DNA from: Paenibacillus sp. OVF10
GTDB taxonomy: Bacteria > Bacillota > Bacilli > Paenibacillales > Paenibacillaceae
DNA length: 64,000 nucleotides
Direction: 5' to 3'
Assembly: GCA_022836915.1 (NCBI GenBank)
Contig: CP094668.1
Location: forward strand, 1,798,001-1,862,000
The position numbers and the translations under genes are program-made. Position 1 is the stretch's first letter, and each line of letters starts with the position of its first letter. Positions 29,542 to 40,077 of the stretch are shown here, piece by piece. The notes under the pieces are model-generated. The model saw only the letters and a list, made by a program, of their open reading frames with translations. It had not been told where the DNA came from and did no database searches.

Positions 29542-30276
29542 TTACTTCTTTTTACCGCCGGATTTGTTGCCACGGGACTGGTTGCCTTGATTGCCTCGCG
29601 ACTTGTTACCACCAGATTTATTTCCTTGGGATTGGTTGCCTTGAACTCGTTGCCCCTGAGAACGATTGCCTTGGTTGTTCCGTGACTTGTTGCCGCCGGA
29701 CTTATTACCCTGGGATTGGTTCCCTTGAGCTGCTTGGTTCCCTTGAGAACGGTTGCCACGCGACTGGTTGCCTTGAGCCGCCTGATTACCTTGGGCTGCT
29801 TGGTTCCCTTGACTTGTATTACTACTGTTATTGTTATTGTTGTTGTTGTTGTTCCCACCACCACGTACGAGGGATACAGATTTCACATGTTGCATCGGAA
29901 TACGAACAATCTCCTGATTTTTCAAAGCCATGATCAATTGGTTCTGGTTGGCATCGGCCAGGATGCCTTCGACTTTTTCAGGTCCTCCCCGGTTAATCTG
30001 AACACGGCGGAAGCGGAGTGCTTGCATTACGCCCAGAAACGTATTGGAAGGAATTGGGTTCCCCATGGCTGCATTTCGGTTACCACCGGAACGACCTGTA
30101 TCTGTTATACTTTTGACATGTGATTCATTAACATAGACAATCCCTTCTTTGCAATTCATTGCCATATAGTCCCAGCGTACGTCCGTAAGTGTACCTTGTA
30201 CTGAATCAGGTCCTCCCCGGTTAATCTTAATCTCTCTTCCCAACAAACCTCTCATTCCTTGACCATTCATAGACAT
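29542..30276 (-). CDS. cotB: CotB-like spore coat protein with N/Q/G/S/K repeat tail
   Basis: 244 aa. Two LSm-like modules match CotB closely: EIKINRGGPDSVQGTL with VNESHVKSITD, and VQINRGGPEKVEGILAD with IPMQHVKSVSL. After residue ~135 comes a poly-Asn run and about 100 residues of imperfect repeats of the type QGNQSQGNKSGGNK ending in GGKKK. In Bacillus the CotB tail is Ser/Lys-rich and phosphorylated by CotH; here a cotH gene lies divergently upstream. ATG 30276 is preceded by GAAGGGG; a longer frame exists upstream but lacks a ribosome binding site. Confidence 0.8.
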   Translation of the reverse strand: MSMNGQGMRGLLGREIKINRGGPDSVQGTLTDVRWDYMAMNCKEGIVYVNESHVKSITDTGRSGGNRNAAMGNPIPSNTFLGVMQALRFRRVQINRGGPEKVEGILADANQNQLIMALKNQEIVRIPMQHVKSVSLVRGGGNNNNNNNNNSSNTSQGNQAAQGNQAAQGNQSRGNRSQGNQAAQGNQSQGNKSGGNKSRNNQGNRSQGQRVQGNQSQGNKSGGNKSRGNQGNQSRGNKSGGKKK

Positions 30277-30621
30277 TGTGTTTGACCCCTTCCATGATAT
30301 AAGTTCAGATGGACAAAAATGGTGGATGTGATTGTGATCCCTTCCATTCGTCATTCGTGTCTGTCTGTAGTTTAAGCATATGTGACATGCCTCTTGGAGG
30401 GACTAGCCAGTTAACTATATTTATATTATTTTGGCTATAATCTATTAGAATTTATGTATATTTATAGATTAATAACTCGGTTTTTCCGCATTATGACAAG
30501 TGAATTCGGATGTGATAAGTATCAGGAGTGTGCATTCGCCCGTACGACTTTCTGTGCATCTGCATAGGATGGTGTAAGAGCCTACGGGCGAATCTTACAG
30601 GTATTCGAAAGGCGGATGGAA
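30277..30621. other. AT-rich divergent promoter region of cotB and cotH
   Basis: 345 bp with no gene I can support. It contains very AT-rich sequence around 30410-30480 and TATAAT at 30436-30441. It must hold the start signals for both divergent coat genes; I see no convincing sporulation sigma-factor consensus. Confidence 0.45.
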
Positions 30622-31671
30622 ATGGCTCTACCTGTCTACCATATCAGCTTGTCTCCAACCGAATATCAACAGTTAACGTCCAATATATGGTCAGAGACGT
30701 TTGTAAACAGCACGATGCAGATGGACGGCAAGCCGTTTCCGATCCGGCTTCGATACCGGGGAGGACATACACGCGGTTATCCCAAAAAATCATTTGAGAT
30801 TCGTACAGCCAGCCGGACGTATCATTTTAATGCGGAGTATGATGATCCTTCGTTGCTGCGCAATGCACTTTCTTTTCGGTTTTTTGAGTCGATTCGTGTA
30901 CCCGCACCGTCTACACAACACTGCGTACTCTATCTGAACGGGCAGCTTTTGGGGTATACCTGCGGATTGAAGGGGTGAAATCCTTCTTTTTCGCCAAAGG
31001 AAAATCCCTGTGCGCAGTATCTTCTATGCAGTGAATGATCATGCTGGTTTTACGATAAATTCGGATACCTCTTCAACAAGTACCGATCTATTATCCGGGT
31101 ACAGCTTAATTCGGGGCAAAGATGTGGACCGCACAAGACTGCGTAATTTTATTCAGCAGTTGAACACAAAGTCCAAGCTGGAATTGTTTCGTTTTTTACA
31201 GTCGAGGGTGGATACGGACAATTATTTACGCTGGTTAAGTGGAGCTGTGCTCACAGGGAACTTCGATGGATTTCATCAGAATTACACATGGTATGAGAAA
31301 ATCAAAAGTGGGAAATACGGGATCCTGCCTTGGGATTATGAGGGTACTTGGGGAGGAACTGTTATGGAACACGAGTTGACCCCAATCTTGTTCGTATTCA
31401 GGGGTATAACAGACTTACCGGACGATTGCTGGCATTTCGCAGTTTCCGTCAACAATATAAGAAGCTGATGCGCCAGCATCTGATGAATGCTTTTACAGAG
31501 AAGCGAATTATGCCTCTAGTCCATCGATTGCACAATGAGATTCGTGAAGATGTCAACAAAGATCCTTACATGAAATGGCCCATGGATGTATTTGCAGGTG
31601 AACCGGAAAGAATTCGCGAATATGTGGTGAAACGTCGGGAGCATCTAAGTGAAAAACTACGTCAGCTGTAA
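30622..31671 (+). CDS. cotH: CotH spore coat protein kinase (three apparent frameshifts)
   Basis: About 350 aa. CotH landmarks: IRLRYRGGHTRGYPKKSFEI, LRNALSFRFFESIRVPAP, TGNFDGFHQNYTWYE and GILPWDYEGTWG (the DYEGTWG segment carries a metal-binding Asp of the atypical kinase fold). One base is missing in each of G4 30951-30954, A4 31001-31004 and G4 31350-31353; repair joins QLLGVYLRIEGVKSFF, KGKIPVRSIFYAVNDH and WGRNCYGTRVDPN. ATG 30622 has AAAGGCGG at proper distance; ATG 30616 is too close. CotH phosphorylates Ser residues of CotB/CotG in Bacillus; the divergent CotB-like gene is the likely substrate. Confidence 0.85.
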
Positions 31672-31846
31672 GCACTTAACTAGCGTGGGGAAGGAGACCT
31701 TCCTTTTTTACTGCCAAAATGATGAGAAGTTTATTGTATTGGGAAAAGTAGGGTAATAAGAATAGAAGCGGCATTGTAAAATACGCTATAATAACCATAT
31801 GTGTACATAGAAATGATTACATATTGGACGCTGTGGAGAAAACAAC

Positions 31847-31918
31847 ATGTCTAATGGAGGCTCTGAGCTGGAACGTGTTATCGGTTTAGGGTGCTCCGAG
31901 CCGGAGGAATGCTTATGA
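31847..31918 (+). CDS. Possible leader peptide of the ABC exporter operon
   Basis: 23 codons, MSNGGSELERVIGLGCSEPE..., with GGAG 8-9 nt before ATG 31847. Its TGA overlaps the ATG of the exporter gene (ATGA, 31915-31918), so translation of the two would be coupled. The related BmrCD exporter of Bacillus subtilis is controlled through a translated leader (bmrB). Short enough to be chance. Confidence 0.4.
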   Translation: MSNGGSELERVIGLGCSEPEECL

Positions 31919-33722
31919 TCAAGCTGTTGTACTACTTGAAGGAGTACCGAGTTGCCGCGATTGCAGCCCTGGTCATGATGTTAATTGAGCTTGCGGTGGA
32001 GCTGGCTCAGCCTTATCTGATCTCCAAGATCATTGATAACGGCATTCAACAGGGAGACTTGTCTGTCGTCTGGTTATGGGGTGGCGTGCTGGTCGGCAGT
32101 GCTGTTGTGGCTTTTGCTGCCGGAATTGCGAGTTCGTTCTTTGCATCCCATGCGAGCTTGGGGTTCGGATACGATCTGCGGGAGAAGTTGTATGAGAAAG
32201 TGCAAACGTTCTCTTATGCTGTCTTTAACCGGTTCGCGACATCGTCCCTGATTACCCGATTAACGGGGGACGTGACCCAGGTTCAGGACACCGTCTTCAT
32301 GAGTTTGCGATTCATGACACGTGTGCCCCTGGTGGTGATTGGTAGCATGATTATGGCAGTGATCGTGAACCCGAGGTTGGGTCTGCTGTTGGTTGTCATG
32401 GTGCCTGTATTGCTCATTGTTGTAGTGTGGATGATCAAAAAGGCAGCGCTGCTGTTCCGCAATGTGCAGCGCAGACTGGATGCCGTCAATGGAGTCATCC
32501 AGGAGAATCTGACAGGCATTCGGCTGATCCGTGTTTTCGTACGGATGGGCCATGAGATCGAACGCTTTGCCGGATTCAGCGGCAAGCTGATGAAAGGCAC
32601 AATCTCCGCGCTACGCCTGACGGAGACTACGATGCCGTTCATGCTGCTGATGATGAACGTTTGTATCATCGCCGTGTTATGGTTTGGACGAGTCGACATT
32701 GCCTCCGGTAATGCAACCGTGGGTGAAGTGGTCGCCGTCATTAACTACCTGCTTCGCACAATTGGTGCCATGTCTGCGTTGTCATGGATTCTGGTAACCT
32801 TCTCGAGAGCAAGCGCAACGGCGCAACGGCTGAATGAAGTGTTTAATACGGAGGATACATCGGAGACTGAACAGAATAAGGCAGTATCAGCGTCTGTACC
32901 ATCTGCTGGATCTGTGAATTCTTCGCATTTTCCGCAATCTGTATATCCAGCGAAGAAACAGCGCGCTGTGCAGGGAGCGATTGAATTCCGCAGTGTAGGC
33001 TTCAGTTATCCGAATAGTGAAATTACAGTACTGGATAACATCACATTCACGGCAAAAGCGGGGAGCGCATTGCCATTATGGGAGCAACTGGATCAGGCAA
33101 ATCTTCGCTCGTACAGCTCATTCCGCGGTTATATACAGAGGATCAAGGAAAGGTACAGATTGATGGTGCCGATGCATCAGAGCTGGATCTGTCCATGCTG
33201 CGTGGTGCGATTGGTTATGTGCCTCAGGAGGTTGTCCTGTTTACGGGTTCCATTCGGGAGAATATTGCCTGGGGCCAGGAAGATGCTACCTTGGAGGAGA
33301 TCGTGGAAGCCGCGAAGCGCGCGCAGATCCATGAAACGATTGAGAATTTACCAAACGGTTATGATACATTGCTGGGTCAACGGGGAGTGAATCTCTCCGG
33401 TGGACAGAAGCAGCGACTTTCCATTGCACGAGCACTGGTACGTAGACCAAGAATTCTGATTCTGGACGATAGCACGAGTGCGCTGGATGTAGCTACAGAA
33501 GGCAGACTGCTGGATGCGCTGGAAGAATTGTCGTGTACCACGTTTATCATCACCCAGAAGATCAGTTCAACCACTTCGGCGGACCTGATTCTGCTGCTTG
33601 ATGATGGACAACTCATTGGACAGGGAAAACATGAAGACCTGATGGAATCGTCAGAGCTGTATCGTCGAATTCATGAATCACAATACGGGGAGGGTGCACA
33701 GCATGTTCAAAGCATTCATTGA
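31915..33722 (+). CDS. ABC exporter half-transporter with degenerate ATP site (one apparent frameshift)
   Basis: About 602 aa: six membrane helices in the first ~310 residues, then the ATPase domain. Walker A is MGATGSGKSS, the signature VNLSGGQKQRLSIARAL, and Walker B RILILDDSTSALD has Asp where the catalytic Glu is expected. The switch His is replaced by Gln (TFIITQKISST). These changes mark the TM287/BmrC-like member of a heterodimeric exporter. The frame breaks in G4 at 33060-33063; repair gives AGERIAIMGATGSGKSS. A Ser/Pro-rich insert precedes the ATPase. ATG 31915 follows GGAGG by 7 nt. Confidence 0.9.
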
Positions 33723-35540
33723 GCCTTTCCGTCAGCCGCCGCCACCGATTGATCCTGAGACGTTACGGTCAGGCGGTGGTCGCAAACCCAAGGCACGGGC
33801 GAAGAACTGGTCAGGTACGCTAGGTCGTATCTGGACCTATCTGGCACGACGTAAAGTCAAGCTGTCCATGGTACTGTTGATGGTGTTTGCCAGCTCCGCA
33901 CTCGCTTTGCTTGGCCCTTACATGGTAGGGGTGGCCGTGGATGATTTCATCGCGGGGAAGCCGACTCAAGCTGGACTCAGTTTCTGATTGGATTAACCGC
34001 AGTGTATGTCTTGTTTTCTCTTACATCCTGGTTACAAAATATATGGATGATCGAAATTGCACAGGAGACCGTGTTCCGCATGCGGTATGATCTGTTCTCC
34101 CATCTGCACAAGCTGCCGATTCCATTCTTCGGTAAACGCCAGCAGGGTGAGATTATGAGTCGGGTGACCAATGATATTGAGAATGTCAGCGGTACGTTGA
34201 ACAGCTCGGCCATCCAGATTTTCTCAAGTGTATTAACACTGCTCGGAACGTTTGGGGTTATGCTCTGGCTTAGTCCGCTACTGACCCTGCTTACTTTTAT
34301 CGTTGTGCCTTTGATGGCCATTGGTATGCGCTGGATTACGCGCAGAACGGGACCACTCTTCAAGGAGCGGCAGCGTAATCTCGGTGAACTTAACGGTTAC
34401 ATCGAAGAGACATTATCCGGTCAGCGGATCATTAAGGCATTCTCCCAAGAGGAGCGGGTGATTCGCGGTTTTGAGGAACGGAATACCCGTATCCGGATTT
34501 CCGGTTTCTGGGCACAGACGATCTCCGGATTTATTCCGAAACTGATGAATGGTTTGAACAACCTGAGCTTTGCGATTGTTGCAGGCATCGGTGGTATTCT
34601 GGCGATTCAGGGTTCGGTTACAGTCGGGGTGATTATTATTTTTGTAGAATATGCTCGTCAATTCACCCGTCCGCTCAATGATCTGGCGAATCAGTGGAAT
34701 ACGTTATTGTCCGCAATTGCGGGGGCTGAGCGCGTATTCGAGGTGCTGGACGAAGATGAGGAAGCGAAGGATGAAGGGGCAGCGGTATCTCTGGACAAGG
34801 TGGAGGGAGCCGTTCGTTTCGACAAAGTATCCTTTGGATACGATGAAGGACGTAATATTTTGCATGACATCAGCTTTGAAGCCAAACCGGGTGAGATGAT
34901 TGCCCTTGTGGGTCCGACCGGAGCGGGGAAAACAACATTAATTCAGCTATTATCCCGTTTCTATGATCCGACAGGTGGCACATTAACGGTAGATGGTCGC
35001 GATATGACCACCATTCGGCGTGAGAATCTGCGGTCACATATGGCATTTGTACTACAAGATTCATTTCTGTTTCAGGGTACGATTCGGGAAAATATTCGAT
35101 TTGGCCGTCTGGACGCAACGGATGAAGAGGTGGAAGCAGCCTCCCGGCTGGCTAATGCCCATTCCTTCATTGTGAGAATGAAGGATGGATACGACAAAGT
35201 GCTCCAGGCCGATGGGAGCGGCATTAGTCAGGGGCAGAAGCAATTACTCGCCATTGCCCGGGCAATTCTGGCAGATCCATCGATACTCGTACTGGACGAG
35301 GCAACCAGCAGTATTGATACCGTCACGGAGATCAAAATTCAGGAAGGGCTGCAACGCCTGATGCAAGGCCGTACCAGCTTTGTCATTGCCCACAGGCTGA
35401 ACACGATCCGCCAGGCCGACCGAATTCTGGTGCTGAAAGATGGGCATCTACTAGAGCAAGGCTCGCATGATGCGCTGCTGGAACAAGGCGGTTTCTACAG
35501 TGAGCTGTATTACAGTCAGTTGCGTAAAAAGGCGCAATAG
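33703..35540 (+). CDS. ABC exporter half-transporter with canonical Walker B (one apparent frameshift)
   Basis: About 612 aa with a 40-residue basic/proline-rich cytoplasmic N-terminus (PFRQPPPPIDPETLRSGG), six helices and an ATPase. Walker A VGPTGAGKTT and Walker B SILVLDEATSSID carry the catalytic Glu, and the switch His is present (VIAHRLNTI). The signature is altered to GISQGQKQLLAIARAI. It complements the degenerate partner upstream, with which it overlaps by 20 bases. The frame breaks at about 33976; one extra C gives QAGLQFLIGLTAVYVL. Probably a drug or lipid exporter. Confidence 0.9.
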
Positions 35541-35592
35541 TCATTTTGGATAATATGTGACATGTATTAGAAAGCTTGTAGGTATGTAAAAT

Positions 35593-35635
35593 GAGCAGGG
35601 ATGAGGGCACGATGCTCCTCAATTCTGCTCTTTTT
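35593..35635 (+). terminator. Rho-independent terminator
   Basis: GAGCAG..TGAGG pairs with CCTCA..CTGCTC (imperfect stem, 35593-35630), followed by T5. Ends the exporter operon. Confidence 0.7.
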
Positions 35636-35807
35636 GCATATTTTATTGAATAAACGTGGGAAATGGAACTGTGATTGTATGTTAAAATAAGGATATATTG
35701 GAATAGGTCCGTTTTTGGAAGGTTGCCAGCGGTTTTGAAGCATGAGAATGAATTTTTACATGTATGCCTGTAGTCAGTCATGTGATGCATTAAAAGAGAG
35801 GAGGGCA

Positions 35808-36149
35808 ATGTGGAATGGAATTCAAATTTGGGAATGCTGCTCTTCTTTTTCCCCTTTACACATTACGATTATCGCAATCATTATTATTTTCATTCTAGTA
35901 AGGTGGAGCAAGCAATTAGAAACAAGACGTTTTACGGTTTTCTTTTACTTTTTGATTAGTACGTTCATTACTCCAATTTATTCTCAAAGTACAACAAAAG
36001 GTGTCTTTGAGCTATGGATCCCCGCAGGGTTTATTGTGGTTTTCTTATATTTGATTCGCAGCGAAAGAAATCATCCATCTAAAATGAAAGCGAGTATCTT
36101 AGGATTTTCAATAGCGTTATATCAGTTAATCCTTCAATATATCGGATAA
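35808..36149 (+). CDS. Small membrane protein of unknown function
   Basis: 113 aa with three predicted membrane segments (HITIIAIIIIFILVRW, FTVFFYFLISTFITPIY, LWIPAGFIVVFLYLI) and a fourth weaker one at the C-terminus. No family recognised. ATG 35808 follows GAGAGGAGGG. More AT-rich than its neighbours, flanked by terminators on both sides, so it is transcribed alone. Confidence 0.6.
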   Translation: MWNGIQIWECCSSFSPLHITIIAIIIIFILVRWSKQLETRRFTVFFYFLISTFITPIYSQSTTKGVFELWIPAGFIVVFLYLIRSERNHPSKMKASILGFSIALYQLILQYIG

Positions 36150-36202
36150 CGGGACAGGACAGGAAAATTCAATAAGAACAAGTAAGCAGTAGGTTGAAAA
36201 CA

Positions 36203-36238
36203 AAAGAGCAGATCCTGATCACAGGACCTGCTCTTTCT
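36203..36238. terminator. Bidirectional terminator
   Basis: AAGAGCAG (36204-36211) pairs with CTGCTCTT (36228-36235), with an inner ATCCTG/CAGGA stem. It lies between two converging genes. Confidence 0.78.
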
Positions 36239-36241
36239 CAT

Positions 36242-37845
36242 TTAACTTCCAATAACTTTCCAGTTATCCGCCTGCTCCACCGTTAACGGTTGATGTCTGC
36301 GGATGTAATCTTCCACCAGTGCGGCCATGTCCGTGGCACCTTCGTGCAGTACCTTTTTGCCCGGATACATTGCATAATCCCCGCCGCCAGCAGCGCGGTA
36401 GCTGTTCATCACCACAGAGTATGTGCCATTCATGTCCATTGGCTTGCCTTCACGTTCCAACTTCACAACTCGACTGCCGACAGGTTGGGAAATATCCAGT
36501 TCGTACTCCATGCCAGCCCACATATCGTAATTATAATGCTGAGGTTTGGGTTCCATATAAGCCGGATTGACTGCCACCTCGCCAGAAGCATTCACTTCAA
36601 AGTAACGAGCCGTTTGTTCCAGTGCCTCCCGGATATCCTGACCACTCAACTCCAGCACCGTCAGAGTATTAGGGTAGATGAAGTTGGATAACACGTCCCG
36701 AACGGTGATGTGACTCCCGAATCCACGAGCTTCTTCACTCAGCATGGCGGTATTGGAGAGCTGCGCTCCAGTCGCTTCCATCTGCACTTGATGTACAAAA
36801 GCAATGAATGGATGTGCCTTGAGTCGCAGAGCCGTAGCATTGGTGATGGATAAATCCCCAGCCACCTCGCCAATGGGCTGATCAAGCCATGCTTGTGCCT
36901 CAGTTTCCAGCTCATCCGTAAGTTTCAAGACCGTCGCATCAGGCTCAACTTCATTATGTTCATCCAGAAGTAACAACCGAGCCTTCTTATCTGTAATCTG
37001 CCATTTCCCGCCCGATGATTGTTCCAACTGAACGGATACATGCCCCGCACCATTTCCACTGAATCCCGGCTGAATGACGGTTACACCATGAATATTAGCG
37101 GTAAGCTGACGATGCTGATGTCCGGTAAGCAACACATCGATCCCTTCGATGTCCCGGCAGATGGAATAGCCTTGGTTTTCTCCAGTTAACCGTTCGGTTG
37201 GCTCGCCTGTCTCCAGATCACTCTCAAATCCGCCGTGATAACTGACAACCATTACATCTGGTTGTTCATGCTCATGGATATAGCTAACCCATGCACGAAT
37301 CGTCTCCAAGGCATCAAGGAACTGTAACCCCTCAATATTTTTCGGATGCTCCCAGTTTGGGATGTAGTGCGTAGTTGCGCCCAACAGGGCAATTTTGACA
37401 CCCGTGGACAATGTTTTGATTAGATACGGAGGACCGAAGGCAGGTACGTCTGGTTGCTCATCTTTTACAATATTGGCAGACAGCCAGGGAAATTGGAAGC
37501 GTCAACCGCTCCGTGCAACAGATTCTGACCATAGTTAAACTCGTGATTGCCCATCACCGCAGCATCATAACCGAGTTCATTCAATACTGTTATGAATGGA
37601 TGCACTTCGTTTTTGGAAACCTGTGAAGCTGCATAGGAGGCCAAGGGTGATCCTTGCAGCAGATCTCCGTTATCCACCAGCATGAGCTCAGGTGAACGTT
37701 CACGTTCCTTACGAATCAGGGAAGCTAACAGGGCAAGTCCGGCTGGGCGGTATGCATTGGTATTGTAATGAATGGGACGGATGGCCCCGTGCAGATCACT
37801 GGTGAACAGAATGTCGAAGCTTGCCGTATGGTTTGTGGATGTCAT
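36242..37845 (-). CDS. 5'-nucleotidase/2',3'-cyclic phosphodiesterase-type metallophosphatase (one apparent frameshift)
   Basis: About 534 aa. N-terminal metallophosphatase motifs: FTSDLHGAIRP, VDNGDLLQGSP, VMGNHEFNYG, and DVLLTGHQHRQL. The C-terminal 5'-nucleotidase domain includes TALRLKAHPFIAFVHQVQME and the nucleotide-stacking region NSYRAAGGGDYAMYPG. No signal peptide, so cytoplasmic unlike UshA/YfkN. The frame breaks near 37484-37489; one extra base gives NFPWLSANIVKDEQPD. ATG 37845 follows GAGGAG. Divergent from a phosphonate importer, consistent with phosphorus scavenging. Confidence 0.87.
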
Positions 37846-38022
37846 TTTACAATCTCCTCTAATATATAAGTTCAGATATATGGAATTACCATAAAACGGA
37901 GAAGACAGAATAGGCTGAAGAACCAAAGTATATGCCGTTATCTCCAATGTTCTTCCTATATCTTCAACCATAATGAGCCTATTCTAACAGATACAAGACC
38001 TGCTGACAGCCTGACAGGAAAC

Positions 38023-38076
38023 TTTACAAAACTCCAAATTCCGTTTCACATCGCGCTAATATTTGGCAACTATAGT
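38023..38076 (+). promoter_or_regulatory. Candidate PhoP boxes and promoter of the phn operon
   Basis: TTTACA (38023-38028), CCAAAT (38034-38039, weak) and TTCACA (38045-38050) are spaced 11 bp apart, the spacing of PhoP half-sites (TTAACA-like). TATAGT at 38071-38076 can serve as -10, and no -35 element is visible at the right distance. This is what an activator-dependent Pho promoter looks like. Confidence 0.45.
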
Positions 38077-38118
38077 AGATAAGTACTGAAAAATAGAAAC
38101 TCTTTGGAGGGTGTTCGT

Positions 38119-39102
38119 TTGAAGAAGTCTGCTTTATTTTTACCATTGTTGATTTTGGTTCTGTTTCTGAGTGCTTGTGGGTCTAGCAGTAGTACAACAG
38201 GTTCGGCTAACGGGGATAATGCGAGTTCGAATGCATCCGGTACGTCTGCGGCAGAGACAGAGAAAGCTGTCGAAGGTTATGTGCCAACTGAATTGACGGT
38301 TCAATTTGTTCCTTCCCAGAATGCAGATACGCTTGAAGCTAAAGCGAAACCGCTGGAGAAGCTGCTTGGTGACAAACTGGGCATTCCGGTAAAAGTCAGC
38401 GTATCCACCGACTACAACACAATTATTGAAGCAATGGCTTCCAACAAAGTAGACGTAGGTTTCTTGCCTCCGACAGCTTATGTACTGGCTAAAGAAAAAG
38501 GCGCTGCACAAGTTATTCTGCAAGCACAACGTTTTGGTGTAAATGATGAGACTGGAGCTCCTACAGAGCAACTGGCAGATTCATATAAATCCATGTTCAT
38601 TGTGAAAAAAGATTCGCCGATTCAATCCATCGAGGACCTTAAAGGTAAAAAAGTCGCTTACCAAAACGTAACGTCTTCCGCAGGTTATGTATGGCCAGCC
38701 GGTCTGTTGCTGGACAGAGGCATTGATCCATTAAAAGATGTAACACCTGTAACGTTGAAAGGTCATGACCAAGGTGTTATCGCTGTATTGAACGGTGACG
38801 TTGATGCAGCAGCTATTTTCCAAGATGCCCGTAACACGGTAGCTAAAGACTATCCGACTGTATTTGAAGATACACGTGTACTGGCGTTCACTGAGCCTAT
38901 TCCTAACGATACCATTGCCGTTCGTACAGACATGAATGCAGATTGGACTGCGAAGATCAAACAAGCCTTCATCGATATCGGTAAAGATACTGAAGGTCAC
39001 CAGATCATCAAAGAAATCTATACGCATGAAGGTTATGTAGAGTCCGATGATAGCAAGTTTGAGATCGTTCGTCAGTACGGCGAAAAAGTGAAAGGTGAAT
39101 AA
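38119..39102 (+). CDS. phnD: Phosphonate/phosphate ABC transporter binding lipoprotein PhnD
   Basis: 327 aa. Signal peptide KKSALFLPLLILVLFL with lipobox LSAC at about residue 20, then a Ser/Thr/Ala linker. PhnD features: VQFVPSQNADTLEAKAKPLE, VDVGFLPPTAYVLA, and KKVAYQNVTSSAGYVWPAGL. Start is TTG 38119, 7 nt after GGAGGG; the TTG at 38104 lies upstream of that ribosome binding site. It captures phosphonate, phosphite or phosphate for the transporter encoded downstream. Confidence 0.92.
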   Translation: MKKSALFLPLLILVLFLSACGSSSSTTGSANGDNASSNASGTSAAETEKAVEGYVPTELTVQFVPSQNADTLEAKAKPLEKLLGDKLGIPVKVSVSTDYNTIIEAMASNKVDVGFLPPTAYVLAKEKGAAQVILQAQRFGVNDETGAPTEQLADSYKSMFIVKKDSPIQSIEDLKGKKVAYQNVTSSAGYVWPAGLLLDRGIDPLKDVTPVTLKGHDQGVIAVLNGDVDAAAIFQDARNTVAKDYPTVFEDTRVLAFTEPIPNDTIAVRTDMNADWTAKIKQAFIDIGKDTEGHQIIKEIYTHEGYVESDDSKFEIVRQYGEKVKGE

Positions 39103-39185
39103 TTTTGATCCAAAAGTAGTTCGGGATCTGTTCACTTTGTAGTAACTTTCTTGGATGGGAACAGCTTAATCGTAGCAATGGACAG

Positions 39186-39216
39186 GCCAGTTCAGCGTGA
39201 TCTACGCTGCGCTGGC
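39186..39216 (+). promoter_or_regulatory. Intercistronic stem-loop after phnD
   Basis: GCCAGTTCAGCGT (39186-39198), loop GATCT, ACGCTGCGCTGGC (39204-39216). The stem has two internal mismatches and no T run. Such hairpins often stabilise the binding-protein mRNA so that it is made in excess over the permeases. Confidence 0.55.
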
Positions 39217-39279
39217 TTGTGCCATTATAGCAAAGACTCATGTATGGTTGATCATTATGAATGAAAGAAGGATATTGTC

Positions 39280-40077
39280 ATGATTGAGCTTCATAACGTT
39301 ACCAAAACTTACGCTAACGGCACCAAGGGCCTGGATAATATTAATCTGAAATTTGAGCAGGGTGAATTCATTGCTGTAGTGGGTCTGTCCGGTGCGGGTA
39401 AATCAACGCTCTTACGCTCCATTAACCGACTGCACGACATTAGTGAGGGCGAGATTCTGATTAACGGAAGTTCCATCACGAAGGCACAAGGCAAACGGCT
39501 GCGCATGATCAGACGTGACATCGGCATGATCTTCCAGAGTTTCAATCTGGTGAAACGGTCCAGTGTACTACGTAATGTACTCGCTGGACGGGTTGGATAC
39601 CATTCCACCATGCGTACCATTCTGGGTCGTTTTCCAAAAGAGGATATTGAACTGGCATTCACTGCGCTGGATCGTGTGAATATTTCGGAGAAAGCTTATT
39701 CCCGTGCAGATCAGTTGTCTGGTGGACAACAACAGCGTGTGGCTATTGCCCGTGTACTGGCACAGGAAGCAAAAATCATACTGGCCGACGAACCGGTTGC
39801 TTCACTTGACCCGCTTACAACAAAGCAGGTTATGGATGACCTGAAACGCATCAATCAAGACCTTGGGATTACGACCATCGTCAACCTTCACTTTATTGAT
39901 CTGGCGAGAGAGTATGCGACCCGTATCGTTGGACTGCGAGCAGGTGAGGTGGTCTTCGACGGTCCGGTGGAAGAGGCAACGGATGAGCGCTTTGCAGAAA
40001 TATACGGCAGACCAATTCTGGCTGACGAATTGCTGGACAAGCAGGCTGTGCACGAGCCAGGAGAAGTTGTGGTATGA
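39280..40077 (+). CDS. phnC: Phosphonate/phosphate ABC transporter ATPase PhnC
   Basis: 265 aa. Walker [18 protein letters not shown], signature [16 protein letters not shown], Walker [15 protein letters not shown], switch His VNLHFIDLA. Matches PhnC in length and the long helical segment after Walker A ([20 protein letters not shown]). Supplies energy to the two PhnE permeases; overlaps the first by 4 bases. Confidence 0.93.
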   Translation: MIELHNVTKTYANGTKGLDNINLKFEQGEFIAVVGLSGAGKSTLLRSINRLHDISEGEILINGSSITKAQGKRLRMIRRDIGMIFQSFNLVKRSSVLRNVLAGRVGYHSTMRTILGRFPKEDIELAFTALDRVNISEKAYSRADQLSGGQQQRVAIARVLAQEAKIILADEPVASLDPLTTKQVMDDLKRINQDLGITTIVNLHFIDLAREYATRIVGLRAGEVVFDGPVEEATDERFAEIYGRPILADELLDKQAVHEPGEVVV

